From positions 1 through 64,000 of the forward strand of contig JACQZR010000283.1 of NCBI GenBank assembly GCA_016213775.1: DNA of 64,000 nt, read 5' to 3'. This stretch comes from Acidobacteriota bacterium (GTDB lineage Bacteria; Acidobacteriota; Terriglobia; Bryobacterales; Bryobacteraceae). The notes under the pieces are model-generated. The model was given only the letters and a program-made list of their open reading frames with translations. It was not told the DNA's origin and made no database searches. This document shows, one piece after another, positions 8,021 to 18,200 of this stretch. Every line of letters begins with the position of its first letter. Within the stretch, counting starts at the first letter, position 1. The position numbers and the translations under genes are program-made.

Positions 8021-11000
8021 ATGCGCAAACTGACGTGGATTTTGCTGGTTCTGCTCTGCCCGGCTCTGTCCGCGCAATCGCCACCGAGCCTCGACTACAC
8101 CCTCAGTACGGTCGCCGGCAGTTTTGATCCCGCCGATGGGCCGACGGCTCTCTCCACGGGCCTCTTTCGTCCCCAGAACGTCGCCGTCGATTCCAGCGGC
8201 AATGTCTACATCGCCGACACCTCCAACCAGCGTATCCGCAAGGTCTCGCCGGACGGCAGCATTCGCACGATCGCGGGCAATGGATTCTCGGACTACAAGG
8301 GCGATGGAGGCCCCGCCACATCGGCATCGCTCTACTCGCCGACGGCGATGGTACTTGACTCCAGCGGCAACCTTTTCTTCGCGGACCGCGACAACAGCCG
8401 CATTCGCAGAGTGTCGCCGGATGGAACCATCCGCACCGTCGCCGGCAACGGTGTCAGCAAGTTCGATGGAGACGGGGGGAGCGCCACCGCTGCCTCCATT
8501 CAACATCCCACCGGCATTGCCTTCGACGCCAATGGCACCCTCTACATTGCCGACCGTGATAACAACCGAATCCGTGCCGTTTCTCCCGAAGGAGTCATTC
8601 GCACGGTAGCGGGCGATGGAACGCGCGGCTACTCTGGTGACGCTTCAGCAGCCACCAGCGCCGCTCTGAATGCTCCTATGAGCGTGGCGGTGGATAGCAC
8701 CGGAAATCTCTATATCGCCGACACCGGCAACCACCGCATCCGCGTGGTCTCTGCCACGGGAACTATTCGCACCATCGCCGGCGACGGCAACGCCCGCTTC
8801 GCCGGCGACAACGGTCCGGCCACGTCCGCGTCGCTATCCCGGCCACACGGTCTCGCCTTCGACCGCAATGGCAACCTTTTCTTTGCCGACCGCGATAACC
8901 TCCGCATCCGCCGCATCTCCACCGACGGAAACATTCGCACAGTGGCCGGCAGCGGACGCTATGGCTTTTCCGGCGATGGCGAAGCCGCAACCGCAGCCAG
9001 GCTGTCGTCTTCATATGGCGTCGCGGTCGATTCCAATGGCAACCTCTACATCGCCGACACCCTGAACAGCCGCATCCGGCGCGTCGGTTCCGACGGGATC
9101 ATCCGTACGTTTGCCGGAAACGGCAGTGTGGGCTATGGTGGCGACGGCGGCGCCGGCACTGCCGCCGCCCTCTATTTTCCGGCGGGTGTCGCCGTGGATG
9201 GATCCGGCGCGGTCTACATCGGAGACACCGGCAACAGCCGCATTCGCAAGGTAACGCCGGATGGCATTATCCAAACGATTGCCGGAAACGGCGACGAGGG
9301 ATTTTCCGGAGACGGCGGCCCGGCAACAGACGCTTCGCTGACTGAGCCACAAGGCCTGGCGGTCGATTCCGCGGGGAATCTATTCATCGCCGACACAACG
9401 AACAACCGCGTTCGCAGGGTTGCTTCGAATGGAACCATTACTACCGTCGCCGGCACGGGCGCTTCTGGATTCTCCGGCGACGACGGCCCTGCCACCAGTG
9501 CCCGGCTCGATACCCCAACCTCAGTTGCGGTGGACGCGAATGGCGTTCTGTATATCGCCGATACGGGCAACCATCGCATCCGGCGGGTCTCTCGCGACGG
9601 TTTGATTCAGACAATTGCCGGCACCGGGCGAGCGGCGTTTGGCGGCGATGCAGCGGCTGCCACGGGCGCATCACTCAACGTCCCCAGCGGACTTGCGCTG
9701 AGCGCCAACGGCCTGCTCTTTATCGCCGACAGCGGGAACCACCGCATCCGCCGCATCTCCCCGGACGGTATGATCCGGACGGTTGCCGGAAACGGCCAGG
9801 ACGACTACTCTGGTGACGGCGGCAATGCGCTTTCCGCTGCTCTTTCGTACCCGCAGGGTGTCGCAGTGGATGCCGCGGGCAATCTTTTTATCGGCGATTC
9901 CAACAGTAACCGCATCCGGAAGGTTTCCGCGGACGGCATTATGAGCACCGTCGCGGGAACCGCCAATTCAGGCTACAACGGCGACGGCAATGCGACATCG
10001 TCCTCGCTGTGGTACCCACAAGCGCTGGCCGTGGATCGTTCCGGCAACGTCTACTTCGCCGATACCTTTAACAACCGCGTCCGGAAACTCAGCCAGGGTG
10101 TGACGTGCCCATACATTGTCACGCCGGCGGCCGTGACCGCGACTGCGGCTGGAGGCCCGGGGGTCATCACCATCACTGCGCCTTCGGGCTGTACATGGAC
10201 TGCAATCAGCAACGCGCCATTCGTCACCATCACGTCCGCCGCCATTGGCACCGGAAGCGGAACCGTGAATTACTCGGTGGCCGCGAACACTTCCACTTCG
10301 CCACGCACGGGAACACTGACTATCGCCAGCCAAACCGTCGTCATCAATCAAGCTGGTTACATACCGCCAATCACCGTGGCTCCGTCCAGTCTCTCGTTTT
10401 CCGTGGCCGCGGGATCTCCGGCGCAAACACAAACGATTCTGGTGGACACCAAAGGATATGTGACACCCTTCACTGTTGCCGTCTCGTCGGCGCCATGGCT
10501 GAAAGCGACGCCCGCGGTTGCCTTCACTTCGGCTGTTCTGGCCGTTACCGTGGATCCGGCGGGACTCGCCGCCAACACCTACACTGCCACCATCACACTG
10601 TCTTCCGAGTCTGCGTCCAACAGTCCGAGAATTCCCGTCACACTCACTATTGCCGCGCCGCCGAGGCCTACGCTCACGCTTACGCCCCTGCTGTTCTCCT
10701 TCGATTATGAAACCGGCGGTGAGGTTCCGGCACCGGCCTCTTTCACTGTGCACAGTAGCGGTGCGCCCTTCAACTTCAGTGCCGTGACGTCTACAAACGA
10801 CGGCGCGAATTGGCTGCGTCTGGCGGCATCATCCGGTGTGACGCCATCGACGCTCGACATCTCCGTGAACCCTTCGGGCCTCTCCGCGGGGACTTATACC
10901 GGACGCATCACGGTGTCGGCTCCTGCGGCAGGTAACAGCCCACAGTCGATTCCAGTGACGCTTACGGTGACATCGCCGGCCGTTACATCCAATCTGCTGG

Positions 11001-12934
11001 TATCTCCGCAGGCAGGGCTTGAATTCACTTTCCAGACCGGCGGCGCCGGGCCGGCAGTGCAGAACCTGTTCATTGCCAGTTCCGGCGACGCGATCACTTT
11101 CACCGCGGCAGCCAACTCGTCCAGCCGCTGGTTATCAGTGCAGCCCGCGCAGGGGACCACCAATGCAGTGCTTGCTGTCGCCGTCGATCCCTCCGGCCTC
11201 TCCGCCGGCCAATATGAAGGCAGCGTCACAGTCACGGGGGGCGGCCAAACCGTCACGGTGCCAGTGCGCTTCGCCGTCACGCAACCTGCGCCGCCAGCGC
11301 TTCAAACGGACACCACGAGGGTGATTTGGTCGACGCCCGCGGGTGTCGCGCCCCCGCCCTCGCCAGTGCGTGTCATCAATGCCGGAGCCAGTCCAGTCAC
11401 CTTCAACGTCCTTGCCAGCACGGATGACAGCGCTGGTTGGCTCACGGCGTCAAGAACGGAAGCAAGCGCGGACGCCCAGCATCCCGCAACAATAGTGATC
11501 ACGGCGGATCCGTCGTCGCTGGGCCCTGGTGTTTACTCCGGCAAAGTGGAAATCAGTGCGCCGCCACAAGCGCCTATCATTATCCCGGTTGCGCTTGCGG
11601 TGAGCGCCGGCAAGAAGCTCGTTCTGTCGCAGCAGAGCATGAGCTTCACAGCCGCCGCGGGCAGACCGTCCAGCGCCCTGCCACAGGACTTGAGCGTACT
11701 CTCGCTCGGCGGCGCCATCTCCTGGACCGCTTCCGTCACGGCGGGAGCGAACTGGCTCAGTCTCTCGCAATCTTCGGGGAGCGTCAGCGCGGGCTCGCTG
11801 AATCGTGTGCAGGTGAACATCAACTCGCAGAGCCTCGCACCCGGTGAGTATCACGGCGAGATCGTCTTCGATTCTCCCGATGTCGACAACCGCCCTGAGA
11901 AAGTCACGGTGGTGCTGGTGGTGCGTTCGGCTAACGTGCTTCCACCGGCTGCCCTGCCAGCGGGACTCGCCTTCACCGCAGCCGCCGGCAACTCGCCCGC
12001 GTCGCGGGACGTGACAGTCCTCTACGGTGCAGCTTCGGCGAACACACGCTGGTCGGCATCTGTTTCTCTCGATCCAGATAGCCCCGGAGGCACGCCGCTG
12101 TGGCTGAGACTCGACAGGTCCTCGGGCACGTTCAACGATCTGGCAGGGTCCGCCACGAGCCTTACGTTGCGGCCATCTACGTCCGGACTCAGGCCGGGCG
12201 TTCCCTATCGAGCGACGGTCTTCCTCACTATCTCCGGCAACGTGCCTCTCAGCATTCCGGTGCTGCTCGTGCTCGCACCAGGGGACGCTTCGCCGGCCAA
12301 GCCCAGCCTCTCGCGCAAGGCCGCATGCACGCCCACGGGATATCATCCCATCTACACAACAGTGGATCAGAACTTCATCGTGGCCGCGGGGCAATCCGCG
12401 GCTTTGGAACTCGTCATCCTGGATGATTGCGGCAATCCGGTGAGTGCCGGGGCCGTCGGCGGAGTTGTCTCCAACGGAGATCGCCCCTTCGACTTGGTCT
12501 CTCTTGGTGACGGCGCTTGGCGCGCCACCTACGTTCCCAGGCGTGCCAATGGACTTGTCACGCTCTCAGTGGTCGCCACCGATGGTCAATCCGTGGAGAG
12601 TGCCGCCCCCCCGGTACACGGCATCGTGACAGGATCCATCAATGGTCCGGTTCTCGACGCCGGCCGGCCGTTCCTCGCCCCGGATGGTCAACAGCAGCTC
12701 GCCATCGCGCCAGGAACAGTATTTCGCATTCAAGGGTCCAACTTCACTTCGAATGCGGGTCCTACGCGAGTGTTCCTTGGCGCGAGTGAACTGACGCTGC
12801 AATTCGTCTCGCACAATCACATCATCGCGGTCGCACCGGAGGACCTTGCCACGGACCGCGCCCTTCCGCTGGTTGTTCAAGTGGGCGAAGCGCTGTCCGC
12901 TCCGGAGAGCGTCCCGATCGCGGCGCGACATTAG
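8021..12934 (+). CDS. Secreted NHL-propeller / BACON-repeat surface protein
   Basis: A 1637-aa secreted protein. ATG 8021 is chosen because GAGGAGG lies just upstream and MRKLTWILLVLLCPALSAQ is a clean signal peptide; the open frame from 7970 adds no sensible N-terminus. Twelve NHL repeats of about 56 aa (for example YIADTGNHRIRRVS, then TVAGNG) occupy residues about 49-690 and should fold as beta-propellers. A BACON domain follows (CTWTAISNAPFVTI...), then several 100-aa Ig/BACON-like units. The C-terminus (GTVFRIQGSNFTSNAGPTRV onward) resembles the TIGR03437 Solibacter domain. The role is probably carbohydrate or matrix binding at the cell surface. It converges on the next operon with a 4-bp overlap of stop codons. 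Confidence 0.9.
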   Translation: MRKLTWILLVLLCPALSAQSPPSLDYTLSTVAGSFDPADGPTALSTGLFRPQNVAVDSSGNVYIADTSNQRIRKVSPDGSIRTIAGNGFSDYKGDGGPATSASLYSPTAMVLDSSGNLFFADRDNSRIRRVSPDGTIRTVAGNGVSKFDGDGGSATAASIQHPTGIAFDANGTLYIADRDNNRIRAVSPEGVIRTVAGDGTRGYSGDASAATSAALNAPMSVAVDSTGNLYIADTGNHRIRVVSATGTIRTIAGDGNARFAGDNGPATSASLSRPHGLAFDRNGNLFFADRDNLRIRRISTDGNIRTVAGSGRYGFSGDGEAATAARLSSSYGVAVDSNGNLYIADTLNSRIRRVGSDGIIRTFAGNGSVGYGGDGGAGTAAALYFPAGVAVDGSGAVYIGDTGNSRIRKVTPDGIIQTIAGNGDEGFSGDGGPATDASLTEPQGLAVDSAGNLFIADTTNNRVRRVASNGTITTVAGTGASGFSGDDGPATSARLDTPTSVAVDANGVLYIADTGNHRIRRVSRDGLIQTIAGTGRAAFGGDAAAATGASLNVPSGLALSANGLLFIADSGNHRIRRISPDGMIRTVAGNGQDDYSGDGGNALSAALSYPQGVAVDAAGNLFIGDSNSNRIRKVSADGIMSTVAGTANSGYNGDGNATSSSLWYPQALAVDRSGNVYFADTFNNRVRKLSQGVTCPYIVTPAAVTATAAGGPGVITITAPSGCTWTAISNAPFVTITSAAIGTGSGTVNYSVAANTSTSPRTGTLTIASQTVVINQAGYIPPITVAPSSLSFSVAAGSPAQTQTILVDTKGYVTPFTVAVSSAPWLKATPAVAFTSAVLAVTVDPAGLAANTYTATITLSSESASNSPRIPVTLTIAAPPRPTLTLTPLLFSFDYETGGEVPAPASFTVHSSGAPFNFSAVTSTNDGANWLRLAASSGVTPSTLDISVNPSGLSAGTYTGRITVSAPAAGNSPQSIPVTLTVTSPAVTSNLLVSPQAGLEFTFQTGGAGPAVQNLFIASSGDAITFTAAANSSSRWLSVQPAQGTTNAVLAVAVDPSGLSAGQYEGSVTVTGGGQTVTVPVRFAVTQPAPPALQTDTTRVIWSTPAGVAPPPSPVRVINAGASPVTFNVLASTDDSAGWLTASRTEASADAQHPATIVITADPSSLGPGVYSGKVEISAPPQAPIIIPVALAVSAGKKLVLSQQSMSFTAAAGRPSSALPQDLSVLSLGGAISWTASVTAGANWLSLSQSSGSVSAGSLNRVQVNINSQSLAPGEYHGEIVFDSPDVDNRPEKVTVVLVVRSANVLPPAALPAGLAFTAAAGNSPASRDVTVLYGAASANTRWSASVSLDPDSPGGTPLWLRLDRSSGTFNDLAGSATSLTLRPSTSGLRPGVPYRATVFLTISGNVPLSIPVLLVLAPGDASPAKPSLSRKAACTPTGYHPIYTTVDQNFIVAAGQSAALELVILDDCGNPVSAGAVGGVVSNGDRPFDLVSLGDGAWRATYVPRRANGLVTLSVVATDGQSVESAAPPVHGIVTGSINGPVLDAGRPFLAPDGQQQLAIAPGTVFRIQGSNFTSNAGPTRVFLGASELTLQFVSHNHIIAVAPEDLATDRALPLVVQVGEALSAPESVPIAARH
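8165..10098 (+). repeat. Twelve tandem NHL-encoding units (~165 bp period)
   Basis: Twelve in-frame units, each encoding a VDSxGNxYIADxxNxRIRxV block followed by TVAGNG. They are diverged at the DNA level, so this is an old protein repeat and not a recent tandem array. Confidence 0.9.
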
Positions 12935-13569
12935 CGGAGCAGCCCAGCGGCCGCTTGCGCGGCATGCGAACCAGGCCGTCCGTGGAGACGCACGATCAGG
13001 GCGGTGCGTGGCTGCACAGCGGGAGTCAGCACAATGACGAACCCGTCGCCGGGCGCGCGGTCCCGATGGCTGCACGGCGCGGTGCCAGTCTTGGCGAGGG
13101 CGTTTCCGCCGATCTCCTTCGCAGTGCCAGTGGACGCAGCGCGTTTCATCCCTTCGAGTAGCGGGGACACACCGGGTTCGGCGGCCCGGCGCGTCAGTTC
13201 CACATAGGCGCGCAGCAGGTCTGCCGGGCTCACCTTCGGCAGCGCCGTGATTCCGAAGCGGCGTGCCGTGGCCTCCAACTCGCCATCGCGAAGTTGGCCA
13301 CGCAACGAATCGAAGTAGGTGTTGCACGATTGCGCGATGGCCTGCTCAATTCCCACGCGGCCATGACCGCGCGGCAGCCAACATCGCTTGCATGTGACCA
13401 CGGGGTAACGCAACTGATGCGACTGCGCGTACGCAAGCGCGATGAATGGCTTCAGGAGCGAGCCGGTTTCCGTGGGCGCGTCATCCGCCCAATCGCGCGC
13501 AGTGACGGTGTCCGTGGCGATATCCACACGAACGAAGGACAGCGCCGCCAGCGCCAGGGGCAGCATCAT
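12931..13569 (-). CDS. Minimal penicillin-binding transpeptidase domain protein
   Basis: A 212-aa stand-alone transpeptidase domain of the penicillin-binding/beta-lactamase superfamily. All three active-site motifs are visible: S37-L-L-K40 (SxxK), S81-C-N83 (SxN) and K160-T-G162 (KTGT). That is far shorter than a class B PBP, and there is no dimerisation or pedestal domain. A short hydrophobic N-terminus (MMLPLALAALSF) may serve as signal or anchor. Two cysteines (C60, C63) lie between the first two motifs. It is the last gene of a five-gene operon and overlaps the preceding stop by 4 bp. It could crosslink or trim peptidoglycan or act as a penicillin-sensing-like domain; which is unknown. 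Confidence 0.8.
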   Translation of the reverse strand: MMLPLALAALSFVRVDIATDTVTARDWADDAPTETGSLLKPFIALAYAQSHQLRYPVVTCKRCWLPRGHGRVGIEQAIAQSCNTYFDSLRGQLRDGELEATARRFGITALPKVSPADLLRAYVELTRRAAEPGVSPLLEGMKRAASTGTAKEIGGNALAKTGTAPCSHRDRAPGDGFVIVLTPAVQPRTALIVRLHGRPGSHAAQAAAGLLR

Positions 13570-15233
13570 GGCAGATGATACGTGACGGTTTGCTTCAGCA
13601 TCCGGCCGTCATCGCGAGCCGTGATTCTCACCGTCTGGACACGCTGCAGCGTGCGCACCAGACTGGCCAGATTGCCCGAGAAGAAAGCGGGTTCGTTGCT
13701 ATCCCCCTGGCCGGTTTGCGGGAACTCGATCAGAGTCATATGGCGGACGAAGGAATTCAACTGGCCGGCCACGCGATACCCAGCCGCATAGCTGGCGGCA
13801 GAGCTGGCATCGGGCGCGACGGCCAACAAGGGCACAAGCGGATCCAACGCCTCGGCGCGGCTGGCCAACAGCAGCGTCCGTCCCTGCACCATCATGGCAA
13901 CGCGCGCCAGCCCGTCTATCTGCCAAACTGTTCCGCGTTGATGCCAGCCAACGCCGATCTTACTGGTTGTGTAAAGGCCCTCCACCGCATCGGACAGTGC
14001 ATCGCGCAACTCCGCTGCATTCCACTCGCCTGCGCCCTCCAATGCGACCACCGCGGAGGTGTTTACGAAGACACGATCCGGAGTTGTACCCGGCGACTCG
14101 AGATGCAGCATCGCACGCACACGGTTAGATTCCAAGGCCCGCTGCAAGCGCTGCGGACGGAACACTGCGCCGGTCTGTTCCATGGGCGCGCCATCGAGAC
14201 GCGTTTCAAAGTCGTTTGCATCGCCGGCCTGTTCCCCTTCGCCGGCCGCGCCGGGAGCGATCTTCGACTCCGCCAGCGCGCGCCCGCCTTGCCGCAGAAC
14301 CTTGCGCACCACGGCATTCATTACCGCGGATGGCGAGGGCTGCGCATGGACGCGATAGAGCGCGGCGTTAGCGGAGAGTCGCAACAACGACGGCACCGCC
14401 GTGGTGTCAGGCGCTTCGACCGCGTTGGCACGGAGCAGAACCCGATCTTCCTTCACCTCACGCGCGGACCGCGTGAGATCGCCGACACCGGCCGTGAACT
14501 GCGCAAGCTCCTCTCCGTTCCGCTGCACCCAGTAGGAACGGAATGCCGGGGCCCGCAGGAGTCTCTCCATGTTTGTGACCATACGCAGATCGCCGGCACC
14601 CGCGGAGGCGCCCGTGGCGGTTTGATACCACGGCTCGCTGGTGATGTTGGGAGTGGATGCCCCGCTGAGGAGGGCGAGCGCGTTCACCAATGCATCTTCT
14701 TTCGTGGCGATCAGCAGCAGATCGCCGGAAATGGCAAACGCGGCAGTGCGCTTTTTCGCCGGTTCGGTCTTGATGTAATAGGCCGTACCCGCGGCGTTGC
14801 GGGCGGCGAACTTCTCCTTCGCCCTCCACAACACACTCTGCATGGCGCGCGCGGAAGGCAGCCGCGTGAGGTAGAGGAATTCCAACCGGTTGATGTCGTA
14901 GAAGGCGAGTGCGCTTTGCCCGCCGGCAACCGACGACAGCAACGTCATGTCGGGCGCAACACCCACGCCATCGGCATACTCGCTGAACACCTGGGACAGC
15001 TTCAGATATAGCTGCGAGCGCGAAAAGACTTCGTAGTTCGCGCTGGCGAGCCACGTCTTCTTCTCACCCGAAGCATTCCAGTCGCCTAGGAGTCCCGACA
15101 GGTTCTTGGCTTCCAGGTACAGCACGGCTCCCGCCGGGGTAAGGTTCGCCAGCGGCTTTGGAGTCGCGGTGTTCTGCGCGACCAGCCATGCGCCCAAACC
15201 CAGCACAGCGGCAATCAGAACATAGTTTCTCAT
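13566..15233 (-). CDS. DUF3352-like secreted or anchored protein
   Basis: A 555-aa protein starting MRNYVLIAAVLGLGAWLVAQ, a signal or single-pass anchor. ATG 15233 is chosen because it overlaps the preceding stop as ATGA; the open frame upstream of it is the shadow of the large repeat gene. The body (AGAVLYLEAKNLSGLLGDW, later VAMMVQGRTLLLAS) resembles DUF3352-type proteins, extracytoplasmic proteins of unknown function about 500-600 aa long. That assignment is by general appearance only. It is fourth in the five-gene operon, between the giant repeat protein and the transpeptidase. Confidence 0.75.
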   Translation of the reverse strand: MRNYVLIAAVLGLGAWLVAQNTATPKPLANLTPAGAVLYLEAKNLSGLLGDWNASGEKKTWLASANYEVFSRSQLYLKLSQVFSEYADGVGVAPDMTLLSSVAGGQSALAFYDINRLEFLYLTRLPSARAMQSVLWRAKEKFAARNAAGTAYYIKTEPAKKRTAAFAISGDLLLIATKEDALVNALALLSGASTPNITSEPWYQTATGASAGAGDLRMVTNMERLLRAPAFRSYWVQRNGEELAQFTAGVGDLTRSAREVKEDRVLLRANAVEAPDTTAVPSLLRLSANAALYRVHAQPSPSAVMNAVVRKVLRQGGRALAESKIAPGAAGEGEQAGDANDFETRLDGAPMEQTGAVFRPQRLQRALESNRVRAMLHLESPGTTPDRVFVNTSAVVALEGAGEWNAAELRDALSDAVEGLYTTSKIGVGWHQRGTVWQIDGLARVAMMVQGRTLLLASRAEALDPLVPLLAVAPDASSAASYAAGYRVAGQLNSFVRHMTLIEFPQTGQGDSNEPAFFSGNLASLVRTLQRVQTVRITARDDGRMLKQTVTYHLP

Positions 15234-18200
15234 TGCGCACCTCCTACGCTGACCATCGGCCGCACCAGCCGGTCGAGCCGCAATTCGTCGCCAAAGATGG
15301 GGCGCCGTGCATCGTTGATCCGGTAAACCCGCGAGGCCTCCGTGATGCGCTTGATTGCGGCGCTCACTTCCGCGTTTGGCGCCAGTCCCAACGCGGCATT
15401 GTAGACCCACAGGAGTTCTCCGGGGTCCGTCCACGGTTCGCGGACATTCTCCAGGGCCACGGCGTAACGGCGTGCCATCTCCGCTCTCCTGGCGGCGGGT
15501 ATCGGGATGTCAGGAAGAAACTCCGCCTTCATAGGATCGCGATAGGGGTCTTCGAAGCCAATGCGTACTTGAGCGAGTCGTTTAGCCGCCCCAACCGCTT
15601 GTGCGTACTTACCGGCCGCGAAGGCGGCGTCGAAGTACTCAATCTTGAGGCTGCTGTCATCGGGATTGGCGGCGACCTCCGCCTCTAACTGCTCCAAGCT
15701 GCGCTGCGCACGCGCGGGCGGCGGATTCATTGTGATGGTCAATTCCCGTTTCGCACTTTCGTCCCAAGGCATCGCCTTGGCTGCCTCCTGGAGGAATGCG
15801 AGCGCTTCCGTACGCTTGCCGAAGCGCCGCAACAGGAGGCCGGCATCCTTCTGATAGCCGAACGCAGGCTCTGCGGTGAGTGTCAAGCGCCGTAGTTGAC
15901 GCGCCGCTTCTTCTGTCTCGCCGCTTTCCAGCATCACTTCCGCGAGGCCCATCAAATTGGGCGCGGAGGCGGGGCTGTACTCCAGCTCTTTCTCATAGAA
16001 GAAGCGTTTCAGGCGGCGAGCGTTATCGATGTCGCCCACTTGCTCCAGTTGGATGGCTGCTTCGCGATACACTTCGTTGCCGAATTCCATCGGACGTTCG
16101 AGTTCCGCCGTCAGACGGCCTTCGGCGGCGGCGATGCGCAATCGGGCTTGCGCGAGGAACGCACCCAAACGGTCACGCGCCGGCTGATCCAGCGACGCGA
16201 TCACTGTCTTTGCTCGCGCGGTCTGTTTTCTGTCGAGCAGATGACGCAGGAAGCGTTGCTGTAGATCGAAGAGATCGTTGCGGGCTTCGTTCCGCGAATC
16301 GCCGATGGTCTGCGCGCCACGCAAGGCCGCCACTTCCATCAGGCGCGTGTAGATCTCCTCTTTGCGCGCCTCGGGGATCTTTTCGTCCTCCAGCGCCTGC
16401 TGCAGCATCGGTACCGGATTGGATAGAGAACGGCTCATCGAGATCAGCCAGCCGACATCAATCGACTTCCACAATTCAGTGAGTGTGTACAGGTTGTAAC
16501 GGTCGATGGTGCGCGCGGCCATACGATCAAAATCGGCACCGAACTCAACCCGGAGTTTATTGTCGATGATAGTGGCCGAGAGCGCAGTGATGGCATCGGG
16601 CAGGTCAGCGGATTGCCGGCGCTCGGAGAGCAACTCTGATGCCGCATTGATGGCCATGCGCCAGCGCGCCTTCGCCTGGTCGCGTTGGTTCTGCGACCAC
16701 AGCAAGACGCCGCTCCCGTAGAGTGCTGCGACATCGCGCGGATTCAATTGCAGCGCGGAATCGTACTCCTGAATCGCCTGACGGGCGCGGCCGGATTCGC
16801 GGTAATAGTCGGCAAGCCGCACATACGCGGAGGCGTTGCCGGGGGAGGCTTCCACGGTGGCCGCATGATAATCTTCCGCCGAGGGATCTCTTAGAAAGTC
16901 GAGGTACTCACCGTAACGCGACCCGTAGCCGTACCAGACGTCGCCCACCAACTGTTGCCGGCGGTCTGCCGGCGCGCTAAGACGTGGGCGGACGTCGAGG
17001 GTGCCGAGCGCCTGTTGAAATGCGGCGTTGATATCGGGGGAGCGCAGGCCGAAGTAGAGGCCCGCGAGAGCGGTGTTTGCTTTGGTCCAGACCGGCGGCA
17101 AAGCACGGCCCCGCGCGGCCACGGCGGATAGTGTGAGCGCGGCGTTCCCCGATTGCAGCGCGGCGTTGACAGCATCGTTGACGCGCGCACTCAGTTGGAT
17201 GAGCTGATTGGGAGACGAAGCAGCAAGCAGTTGATAGTAACGTCCGCGCTGATCGAGAGTATTGGCCAGCACACGCACCTCGGACGCAGCATCGCCGGCG
17301 AGCCGGTAGGCGCGAGCCGCTGGGCTCCAGAAATCCTGGCTGCGGCTTTCCTTTTTGCCGGCGTAGTCTTCCAACTGGCGGCCCAATTCGGCATAGCGCA
17401 GACGGGAAGTCTGCACGAGAATCAGATCGGTCATCACTTCCGGCGATCCATTCGCAAGCAGCGTGCCAAGCCGTTTGGCATGCCATTCCGGCATCCCCGC
17501 CTGTTGGCCGATTTGCGGATCGGCGTTGATCGAATCCAGGAATACGCCGAACTCCGTCTTCTGCTGCGGCGTGAAGTGCTGCTTCACCACCGCGGCCATT
17601 GATGGGAGCAATTCCTTGTTGCTGTTGCCGCGCTGGAAGGCTTCGCGATACCGGCCGAGCCGCGTAGCAATGGCGGCGTAGACATGCACCCCATTGGCAG
17701 CAAGCCCCTTCTCCGCATACGGCAAGGCGAGTTGCGGCATGCCCCACTGATCGAGCCGCCGCGCCACGTCCAACTGCGCATCAGGAGAATCGGAGCGCCC
17801 GGTGAGCAGGGCCGTCTCCAATGCCGCGACGCACTCCTTGGGCCGTTGCTGGCGGGCGCGAACCAGCGCCACGCGTTCCATCCATGTGGAACGCTGAAAG
17901 CTCAGATCGTAGACTTTTGTGAACGTGGTGACGGCATCGTCGAAGCGCAACAAGCGCTCTTCGAGATCGCCGCGAGCAGCCAGAAGATCCGTGCGATCGG
18001 GGCGAATCTCCGATGCTTTGGTATACCAGCGAATTGCCGAATCAAAATCCTCAAACTTTGTCTGCACGCGGGCAAGGATCATCGGGAAGCGGAAGTCTCG
18101 CGGGGAAGCCGCGGCGGTCTTTTCGTAGTAGTTCAGAAGGCGCTGCTGCTGCCCGCGCTGGCGGGCGTACAGCGAGATCTCGCCGGTGAGTTGCACGTCC

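Noticed and set aside
8165-10098. Regular 165-bp periodicity considered as a CRISPR or satellite array
   Set aside because: Units are in frame, diverged and encode NHL repeats; there are no identical short repeats with unique spacers.
13575-15011. A 478-codon plus-strand frame over the DUF3352-like gene
   Set aside because: Antisense shadow inside an operon whose overlapping junctions fix the minus strand as coding.
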